DNA of 64,000 nt, from assembly GCF_026914185.1 (NCBI RefSeq), contig NC_070560.1:93501-157500 (forward strand), written 5' to 3'. The first letter of the stretch is position 1. Each line of letters begins with the position of its first letter. The position numbers and the translations under genes were made by a program. The notes beneath the pieces are model-generated. The model was not told the origin of the DNA, ran no database searches, and saw only the letters and a program-made list of their open reading frames with translations. Origin of the DNA: Puccinia triticina. Lineage: Eukaryota; Basidiomycota; Pucciniomycetes; Pucciniales; Pucciniaceae. Positions 56,659-64,000 of the stretch are shown in pieces.

Positions 56659-56980
56659 TCACGAAAATGGAAAAAGAAGAAAAACGATTCTCATATCAAC
56701 ACTTGGGCTTCTATGGTTTAGGGGGCTTGATTGTGTAGGGCCTGCGTCGTATACAAATTGATAGAGTTTAAAGAAAAAGAGGGGTTTGGACTACAGGCTG
56801 GGTCTGGAACAAACGGGGATGAGAAGGAAAAACCGGTGTACGACCGAAATTAAAAATCTCCTTACTTTGGCGCAGATGGGGCCTGTTGGGGACTGTAATG
56901 GGTAAAACGGGTCAAGATATATATATGTTAGTACCTACCCAAGTTTAGGATGCATCCTTGTGTTAGTCTCAACTTCCGGC
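56659..56980 (-). other. DIRS spacer between gag and RT
   Basis: Non-coding, with an atatatatat stretch near 56921. It may hold a splice or reinitiation signal for the RT frame. Confidence 0.35.
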
Positions 56981-58558
56981 TTACACATTAGGGTCTCTTA
57001 GTACCATTTGCCCGCCGCTTGGTGGGGTTGGTTGGCCGTAACTGAACTGTTGGTTTGTGGGGTACTGGTCCGCGCCGTTCCCTCTGTAGCCGTTTCTCCC
57101 TCTTCCTCGCTGTCGGGGTGGTCTTTGCTGTGCCCACTGTCCCGCGCCATTGAAACAAGGCGGACCCATGTGGGGCTGGGCTGGGAAGGAGAAAGGATGG
57201 AAACCTTGATGTTGCACCGTTTGGTGGCTGAAGACTGGTTGTGTGGGATGCTGTCCGAAAACCGGTGGTTGCTGGTACGGCATTCCTTGCATCTGGTAGC
57301 CGGGGTAGAACACGGCGTTGGAGTATGTTTCGCGGTTCCTGCCTTTGGGGAGTCCGGTTACTGGATCGATCCCGTCTCTCAGGCCTCCGGGTGCATACAG
57401 GTTATCTTTGAAACTGAGCTCGTCGAATCTGCGAGCGTCAGCATATGCTTCCTCCGCGATATCTTGCCGGAAGACCGATATATCTGGGAATGCTTTTTCA
57501 CCCTTCACCATCACTCAGTGGGCAAAGGCGTTAGTCTGGAGGTGGACATCGTACCTTAAAGCGGCCATATAACCGTCCTTCAAGTGGATCCGGTCCGCGT
57601 TTGCCTTGTGCACCAGGAGCCATCTCGCCAGAGTTGGTAGTTGTATATGACCGACAGGGACTCATAGAAACCGCGGTGGTTGAGGGTCCAATCTCCGAAT
57701 GTTTGTTCCCACTTGCTCAGGTACTTTAACCCTGTGTATCGGTCTTTTTCGTCTGCTGTAGTCTCCAGTCTGGCTTTTTTCTTGGTATAATGGAGTATTG
57801 CCGCATCCTGCCACTTCTTATTGAAGATGGTTATGGGTAGGGGGCCTGTTTTGATCTCTCTGTTAGTTCTTATGCAGCTGAACTGGATGACGGCACAATG
57901 GGTATATCGGTCAAAAGAAAACGGGGGCTTGCCTCTCAAATCTTTCATGTTCTTGTCAAAGAACGGGGGAAGGCCTAGCCCGAGGAAGGTGTTGACTTAG
58001 GCTTTGTAGAAAACGGCCCCGTTCTCCTTCACTCTGCTGCCTATCTCCTCTTCGTCTTGATTTCTTTTCGTCGCGGCTATCTCCTTCGTTGCCGGCCCAG
58101 CTGTGGTGGTGTCCGACTTAAGGTGTATCTTCGCTAGGATTTGGTCTGCTTTGGCTGAATCTCCTGCGATCTGAGCTTCTAGGGCCTCCTTTAACAGTTT
58201 CGCTTTTGTTTCTGCGTCTATGTCCATCTCCTCGCCTGGAGGGTTGGTACAATAAGTTATACGTTTTGCCTCTTGGGGATACTAGACGGGGGATCTACAC
58301 ACCTCTTTCTTCCGCTGCTCTTAAACAGGCTATGATTTGGGGATCGTCGTCCTCCTCCTCGTCTTCAGACTGGTTTCCAGCTCTGGCTTTGAGGCTTGCC
58401 TTCTCTACAGCCAATGATAGGCGCGATTTGACAGATCTGCTTGTCTTCTTGGCGGCTGGATTCTTAGGGTTTGCGCCTGCCGCGAGTGACTCTGCTGGGG
58501 CGGGGAGATTTAGAGCTGAACCAAGCACATTGCCGGCGAGTTCATCGATATCCAACAT
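56981..58558 (-). pseudogene. DIRS-like gag, decayed
   Basis: Coding pieces: 58558-58295 (MLDIDELAGNVLG ... acidic EDEEEDDD), an apparent GT-AG intron, then 58240-57580 and 57514-56981. Damage seen: TAA at 57999-57997 in the same frame, a frameshift near 57615, and TGA just before 57514 (FAH, stop, VMVKG). The text WQDAAILHYTKKKARL, YTGLKYLSKWEQTFGDWTLN and AYADARRFDELSFKDNLYAP, and a Gln/Gly/Arg-rich nucleic-acid-binding-like C-terminus (RGRGRNGYRGNG), fit a retroelement nucleocapsid. The assignment to the DIRS element rests on order and strand. Confidence 0.7.
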
Positions 58559-59133
58559 GGTTTGAAATCTAGTTTATCTAAGCGAGTAATCTCAGCTGTT
58601 GTCTATCGGAGTGGGTGTTGTATGAATTATGCTGATTTCAGCAGGAGCTGCTAGAAAGGTGTGACAAATGCGAAAAAGGAAAGTGTTTCTCCAGGGAAAG
58701 CAGCACGACGAAGATAGGCTGGACTGGCGTGAAGGGAAACCTGCCGCCGCCGGCCTCTTTGTCGTCCTCCTTATGAAGGCTCTCTGCTTTCCCAGGAGGA
58801 AAGATCTAGGCTCTGAAAGCCTTGTCTTGGACCTCGCTGGTTTGAACCGGCGCTGGTCTCATGGCGTCATCACCACTCTGGGATACTCCCATGGTGATCA
58901 CGCTACCTACAGGCATGACACTAGTCTATCCTGTATCCAAACTATCTGGGGTCTGTCGGGTTCTCAGAACTTCGACTCAGGTAGCCTCTGGCATGCCTCT
59001 GCGGCTGCGTGGACACCGGGGCCCTTGGAGCTGCGCTCTGCGGTCACCTCCCAACACGCACCACAGATGACGCGTGCGCGCATAAGCGCAAATAAGCTGG
59101 GGATTCAACCAGAGGTGAATCCCTGCTGTTGGT
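58559..59133. other. Unassigned, DIRS upstream flank
   Basis: No supported gene; presumably the 5' terminal repeat and leader of the DIRS-like element. GC-rich from 58830. Confidence 0.35.
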
Positions 59134-59748
59134 TGTCACGCTTGGCTAGGTGATTCTCACCGGTTGTCGTGCTTGAGTGAGCACAAACACGCGAATGTTC
59201 TACGTGTGGATTGTGATCAAACACGCGAATGTTCTACGTGTGGATTGTGATCAAACACGCGAATGTTCTACGTGTGGATTGTGATCAAACAAGAAGACCA
59301 TGAGGACATGAAGCCTACACGTGTCCAGTTTCCTAGGCTATAAAGACCTGGGACCTCCGAGCAAAAGGAGGTTCCTCAGATTGTTATAGAGATTACCAAG
59401 CCCGCCATCCTTGTCCAACAAACAACCGGGGCTTTTATAATTTAGATCTCATTTCATTTATTTTCCTCTTTCATCTTTATCACTCCTCAAGACATCCCAA
59501 CTCCGCCTCTTCCTCTCCTTTCCTCGCCAATACGGCCTACTCGCTACCTTTAAGGTACACTTGAGTCCCTTTTACAAATCTCCTCAGTAGATTCAGGTAC
59601 AACTCTAAGCTCTACCAACCCCTCTCACAAGAGGTGCGGCTTTCCTCTTCCCACACTGCGGTCGAGTCGAGTGTGTTTTCCTCTTCAGGAACTCACCCTT
59701 GTTCTGTTTGCATTCAGGGCGTCGCCACTTTAGAGACGCCCCCTGACA
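59134..59748 (+). mobile_element. Possible LTR fragment next to the truncated copia relic
   Basis: The segment starts TGTCACGC and ends CCCTGACA (inverted TGTCA/TGACA ends). It holds a CTATAAAGACC TATA-like box near 59339 followed by a pyrimidine-rich region, as in LTR U3-R. It directly abuts the end of a copia RT relic, cut in its QTVV motif. No target duplication was found, so the boundaries are tentative. Confidence 0.4.
59187..59288. repeat. Three exact 34-bp tandem repeats
   Basis: The unit starts acacgcgaatgttctacgtg and occurs three times without mismatch. It lies upstream of the TATA-like box of the putative LTR, where enhancer-like repeats often occur. Confidence 0.94.
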
Positions 59749-61463
59749 ACCGTCTGCCTCTTTGACCCCCATGTGATGCTGTTTCCGTCATGGGTCAGCA
59801 GATATCCCGTTGTTGACCGCTTGTGTTCCCCACCCCAGTTTGCATCTGTCCAAATATCCAGTCCTCCAGATCCCACCGAGTACACCAAAGATTTCCCTGT
59901 TGTCCTTCCGAGATACCCAATTAACCAGTCAAGTGCTGTCCAGTGTGATGTTGAGGGCACTGCGCAAAACCAAGCCAGGAGATTAACTGCATAGGCCAGG
60001 TCGGGTCTAGTGCCACAAGCCAGATACATGAGTGAGCCAATTCTTGATCTGAATTGCGTTTGATCAATTGGTTCATCAATCAAGGCTTCAAGGTCCATTT
60101 CCGGTAGCGGGCAATGATGGCTGTGGACTGTCCTTTGGTATGACCCCACAATTTGCTTTGCCATGATCAATTGATTGAGTTTGAGGTGTGCCCCGTCCCA
60201 GACAAAATCAATGCCAACGAGCCTTTGGACATTGTCTGACCACTTTATTTCGAGCTGGCTTTCCATACCGTGTTGTAAGTCATTCAGCAAGGCTGAAACG
60301 CTGCGCTGCGCTATAAAAAAGCGGTCTTTTAGCGCAGCGCAGCGGGGGACCGCTGCGCGGTCAGCCCAAAAAGCGGTAGCGCAGAGCCAGTCCCGCTGCG
60401 CTACCGCTGAAAATAGCGGGGCCCCGCTTTTTTCCCAACCCAAAAAGCGGTAGCGCAGCGGGCGGGGCCACTCCTTTCAGCGGCGCGCAGCGGCCACCAA
60501 AACAGCTGCGCTGCGCTTTTTTGGCTGGCAGCGGGGGAGCGCTACGCGGCCAGCTCAAAAAGCGGTAGCGCAGCGATGGTTCCGCTGCGCTACCACTGAA
60601 AGTAGCGGGTCCCTGCTTCTTGCCAGACCCAAAAAGCGGTAGCGCAGCGGGCGGGGCCGCTACTTTCAGCGCAGCGCAGCGGCCACCAAAACCGCTGCGC
60701 TTCACACTGCGCTGCGCTTTTTGAAGTGCAGCGCTTTCACCCTTGCATTCAGTAGCAGTCTGCTAGACAATACTGCAAAGCCATCATCGACGTGTAGCCA
60801 GATGATAATAAATTTATTGTGTTGCCGGAACAGATAGAGGGATGGCTCAATTTCACTTGCTTTGAAACCAAGCGCTTGTACTGTTTTCTGGAAAAATTTC
60901 CACCAGCAACATGCCACTTGTTTTGTCCTGTAAAGTGCCTTCTTCAATAACATTACTTTCCCTTTGATTGAGGGAGTGATCTCAACTGGGGGTTGGATAT
61001 ACACCTCTTCCTCTATGGGGCTGTAAAGATACGCTGAGCTGACATCAAAGGTGGCCGTGGGGAATTGGTTTGAGATGGCAATTGAGATGAGGAGTCGTAG
61101 CGTGTTTAGTGAGGCCGTTGGAGTGTAAGTCTTGTTATAATCTAGCCCCATTTGTTGATTGAAGCCTTTTGAAACTTAATGAGCCCAAAACTTGTCAATA
61201 GTTCCGTCAGGTTTCCTTTTGATGGAGGAAACCCACCACGCACCCAGGGCCTTACATCCTTTTGGTGCATTTGTTGGAATCCATACTTTGAGCTGTTCAA
61301 ATTTCAACATCTTGTATTCCGCTGCAGCTTGCCAAAGATTGGCATCCGGTGCTTGCTTGATTGTTTTGGGCAGGTTGTTCTCCTCTGCCGTTGACAGCAG
61401 TCCCATTTGTTGGTGTGGTAGACCAAAAAGTGAAAAATCAAATGTTTTTCTCATACATATATT
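59749..61463 (-). pseudogene. Copia reverse transcriptase relic, interrupted by a MITE
   Basis: Read on the minus strand: WWVSSIKRKPDGTIDKFWAH, an in-frame TAA (61178-61176), then VSKGFNQQMGLDYNKTYTPT, FDVSSAYLYSPIEEEVY, KKALYRTKQVACCWW and WLHVDDGFAVLSSRLLL. The MITE at 60288-60745 intervenes, then DLQHGMESQLEIKWSDN, IGSLMYLACGTRPDLAYAVN, WTDANWGGEHKRSTTGYL and SKRQTVV, where it ends abruptly. Removal of the MITE and one 7-bp target copy rejoins the frame exactly (LLLN then DLQHG). It is a different copia family from the complete element, truncated at both ends. Confidence 0.9.
60288..60745. mobile_element. hAT-like foldback MITE made of AGCGCAGCGG words
   Basis: 458 bp with inverted ends CAAGGCTGAAACGCTGC / CAAGGGTGAAAGCGCTGC. 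It is flanked by cattcag (60281-60287 and 60746-60752), extended to 8 bp with one mismatch. The inside is built from repeated aaaaagcggtagcgcagcgg-type blocks in both orientations, so the strand can fold back on itself. The open frames across it are repeats, not genes. It has no coding capacity. The TSD length suits the hAT group. Confidence 0.82.
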
Positions 61464-61785
61464 TACTCACCCTAGGCCTCAAGATACCACCAAATGGACC
61501 TCAGAAATGGACTCTACGGCCAATTTCACCCCTAGTCACAACTGGAAGCGTCACTGGAACCCTGCTGGATTGGAAGTTACACCCTCTTGGACCCTCATGG
61601 ACACGGCCAACCCCAGTCATCAACCTGTCACACCCCTCAAGTCACCTTTCCCAGGTATACACATACTCAGCCCCAGCCAAACACATACTCTTTTCTATCT
61701 CTCTTATCTCCACTGCATATGCAGGGGACCAACCCCATTTCTTCTGTATTTGACATGTCCCCGCTTCATTTATGCACCCCTTGCA
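61464..61785. other. No gene seen
   Basis: Flank between the copia relic and the second foldback MITE. The phrase tatttgacatgtccccgctt ... tatgcaccccttgca here recurs in variant form at 62446-62545 on the other side of the MITE. Confidence 0.4.
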
Positions 61786-62406
61786 GCAACAGTGCAAGAG
61801 CTACGCTACAAAAAGCGGCAGCGTAGCGGTTTTAGCCTCGCTTCGCTAAGCTTTTTGTAGCGGACTTGGCGCTTCGCTATTCGCTACATTTTTTAAGGGG
61901 AAAAAATTAAAGAAAATAGCACGCTTTTTTTAGCGCAGAGTAGCGGCAATTCGCTACGCTTCTCGCTATAGTAGCGGAAAAAACACTACTGTAGCGATTT
62001 TGCTGCGCTACCATAGCACCAGTCAAACATCAATACTGCACATCATAAAATGATGGAGGATTGATGTTTGTGTACTATTTCTGGCATTTTCCACCAAAAG
62101 GCAGAGATGCCCGCTACACTTTTGACACAGAAGCGACCCGGTTCGCTACGCTTTTGGCGCTAAAAAGCGCTATTAGCGCCAAAAAGCGTCAATTTTTCCG
62201 CTGCGCTATACTGTAGCGAAGCGGCAAAAAAAGCGCTTCGCTACGCGCAGGCCAAAACTGCAGTAGCAGTTCTGGCGCTTCGCTACCGCTCAAAGTAGCG
62301 ATTTTCCGCTAGCGCTAACGCTATTCTGGATCCAGAGTAGTGTGTTTCCGCTTCGCTACGCAAAAGCGCCGCTTTTTGTAGCGAAGCGTAGCTCTTGCAG
62401 TGTTGC
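61786..62406. mobile_element. Second foldback MITE, TAGCGAAGCG family
   Basis: 621 bp with inverted ends GCAACAGTGCAAGAGCTACG / GCAACACTGCAAGAGCTACG and a possible 5-bp duplication ttgca (61781-61785, 62407-62411). The interior is packed with tagcgaagcg, gcttcgctac and aaaaagcg words in both orientations. A hairpin caaacatcaat / attgatgtttg lies at about 62026-62072. Its style is the same as the 60288-60745 element but the word set differs, suggesting related families. The TSD is uncertain because ttgca is frequent nearby. Confidence 0.68.
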
Positions 62407-63273
62407 TTGCAGCTGCATGCAGTCTTCTGAACCCATTTCTGCACTCCTTGCATTAGTCTGACACCACTCATGCACCCCTTGCATGAGGTACCTCTTTATT
62501 TGACATTTCCCCGCTTTGTTTATGCGCTCCTTGCATTAGTATGACATCACCTTTCATTTCTCACCCCACTTTTTGCTTGTATTTAGTATCTTCTGACACC
62601 ACTGGTACGCAGCCCACCAGCTAAAATCCCTCATCCAGGGTCCCCCTTGTAGCTAAAATCCCTCACATTTGTCTATATAAGGAGCTCTCCCCCCCAGTTG
62701 TTTTTCCTCAGCTCAGTACTCCCCAGTTATTTATTGATGGGGATCGAGCGGGAACCGGGGAGTTCCCTCCGGTCCATGCAGGCTGAGAGTGGGGACTCAG
62801 GGATCAGGACAAAGAGCCGAGTCATGCGCAAGTCAGAGGCTGCGCATGACGGACGCCTGGTATATAATCACCAGCGTCACGAAGCGAGACAGCGTAGTGT
62901 GTGCTCCATCTCTTCCTCCTGATCGCAAAAGACAGTCCCCATCTCGGGCGTTCTTCTTTCGGACAACCTTTCAAGAGGGATAAGGGGCCCGCATGTAGCG
63001 AGCAACAGGGTGTGGTTCACTATCCCTGATGATTTATCTTCCATGTTGTTTCATGCTTGACGGTGCGCGGGTTTCAATGGGCACGAAGACCGGTTTCATT
63101 TTCTCCTGTCTTTCCTCCTTTTGTTTATAGAGTGTCCCATGCAGGTCTTTTTGTTGAACACGACGCTGGCCTGTTTTTTCCCTCTGTTTCTGAGGTGGCA
63201 TTTCTCACCTTTCTACGGCTTCTTTTCTTCGCATACTGAATTGCTATCTGAGTTTCGCTCGCGGTTTCTTACC
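62407..63273 (+). promoter_or_regulatory. Upstream/terminal region of the recombinase gene
   Basis: Holds a TATA box, tctatataagg, at 62672-62682, preceded by a duplicated agctaaaatccctca. A perfect hairpin, gtcatgcgca / tgcgcatgac (62821-62850), follows. About 590 bp separate the TATA box from the recombinase ATG. This looks like the promoter-bearing terminal region of a tyrosine-recombinase element. Confidence 0.5.
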
Positions 63274-64000
63274 ATGACGTCGGTCACAACTAATAACCAG
63301 CTTGATTTACGCGCGTTTAGCGCTTTCTTGTCTAACGGGTCCACCTCAGTGGTGCCGAGCATAGCAGACCTAGTTATCATCGACAGCTGGAAACAATCCA
63401 CTTTGTCAAGTTACAACGCGGCAGTAAAGAAGTTTTTACGGTTCTGCTCCACGACCGGGGAGGTTTTCGACAAACTCCCGATCTCAGAGGCGTCTCTGGA
63501 AAGATTCTGCGTCTGGGCGGGGCGGAATAGGTTCACTGACAATAACGGGAAGATCAACGCGACCTCCCTGAGGAAGTACATCTGTGGACTGAAGGCATGG
63601 CATCACTTCCACTCAACCACCTTCCCGACCGGGAACAAGGTGCGAATCGACTTACTATTGAAGTCCTCTTCCAGGTCCGATGTCAATCACCCGAAGCGCC
63701 TTCCTAAGCCGCCTGTCATGCTGTGGGACCTGATCCCACTTCTCAATCTCCGTCTTCGAGGCTCCGACGAGGAACGTGCGATCGCAGATCTGTGCGTTGT
63801 AGCTTTCTGGGGCCTCGCACGTTTGGGAGAGCTCACCTACGAAGCGGACGCGGGGCCCGTGCGATACGACCAATCACTGTTAGCCACCGACGTCGTTTTT
63901 ACAAACGACCCCACACTCGGGAGGGTCGCCACACTCACCCTAAGGGGGGCGAAGACAGCCCTGCCTGGCAAGCCTCAGTTGATCATTTTGACGGAACAGC
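63274..64000 (+). CDS. Tyrosine recombinase (DIRS/Crypton-type), partial at window end
   Basis: Starts MTSVTTNNQLDLRAF and is open to the window end (at least 242 codons). The N-terminal SAM-like core-binding part reads STLSSYNAAVKKFLRFC, EASLERFCVWAGR and SLRKYICGLKAWHHFHST. The catalytic part begins KRLPKPPVMLWDLIPLL and FWGLARLGELTY, which holds the first catalytic Arg of tyrosine recombinases; the HxxR and Tyr motifs lie beyond the window. Such enzymes integrate DIRS retroelements or Crypton DNA elements without target duplications. It is on the opposite strand to the DIRS RT at 54919-56658, so it may belong to another copy extending to the right. No stop was seen. Confidence 0.82.
   Translation, partial: MTSVTTNNQLDLRAFSAFLSNGSTSVVPSIADLVIIDSWKQSTLSSYNAAVKKFLRFCSTTGEVFDKLPISEASLERFCVWAGRNRFTDNNGKINATSLRKYICGLKAWHHFHSTTFPTGNKVRIDLLLKSSSRSDVNHPKRLPKPPVMLWDLIPLLNLRLRGSDEERAIADLCVVAFWGLARLGELTYEADAGPVRYDQSLLATDVVFTNDPTLGRVATLTLRGAKTALPGKPQLIILTEQ

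Noticed and set aside
58668..59153. 161-aa plus-strand open frame
   Set aside because: No family features, and a second frame overlaps it; lies in the presumed DIRS flank.
60361..60705. 114-aa Ala/Gly-rich open frame
   Set aside because: Entirely within the foldback MITE; the repeat words create the apparent protein.
1..64000. tRNA, rRNA and CRISPR arrays
   Set aside because: No cloverleaf with a GGTTCRA-type T loop, no rRNA core text and no regularly spaced repeat-spacer pattern were found; all tandem repeats are direct without unique spacers.

Overview
This window looks like a gene-poor, transposon-rich stretch of a rust fungus genome (Pucciniales, Puccinia-like). The grounds are dense GT-AG introns of about 50-110 nt, a multi-exon secreted cysteine-containing protein, a fungal kinesin with long coiled coil, a PAS-kinase-type kinase, and transposon classes typical of basidiomycetes (KDZ, tnp2-type CACTA, Ty3/gypsy, Ty1/copia, DIRS). 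No bacterial or organellar genes, rRNA, tRNA or CRISPR arrays were seen. All assignments come from reading the sequence by eye; no database search was run.

Layout. 1-1478: repeat-derived DNA ending in a probable solo LTR. 1974-3130: an eight-exon gene for a small secreted protein. 3703-20753: a Ty3/gypsy element on the minus strand. Its 3' LTR is split by a complete 10,947-bp KDZ DNA transposon (4020-14966) with 118-bp terminal inverted repeats and an 8-bp target duplication. The KDZ element carries a 748-aa cargo gene and a KDZ transposase. 21703-27204: a 1,713-aa kinesin on the minus strand. 28168-28359 and 50666-50775: the two halves of an eEF1A pseudogene, separated by a Ty1/copia element (28360-50665) with identical 122-bp LTRs and a 5-bp target duplication. 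The copia gag gene is itself split by a 16,386-bp CACTA transposon (32617-49002) with ATA target duplications. It carries five genes that appear complete: the transposase and four unrecognised accessory genes. 50995-53508: a PAS-kinase-type protein kinase. 53780-64000: a graveyard of retroelement relics (copia RNase H, a DIRS-like gag and RT/RNase H, a copia RT), two foldback MITEs made of short GC-rich words, and the start of a tyrosine recombinase gene that runs off the window.

How the parts relate. Three host genes (secreted protein, kinesin, kinase) appear intact and lie between the nested elements. The order of events can be read: copia entered an eEF1A copy, then CACTA entered copia; gypsy inserted, then KDZ entered its LTR, and a small TA-flanked MITE entered KDZ. 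Several young elements carry isolated stops, mostly TGA, in otherwise open frames. The copia integrase has also lost its catalytic Glu by a change that fits CpG deamination. The CACTA element stands out for repeated internal duplication of phase 1-1 exons in several of its genes.
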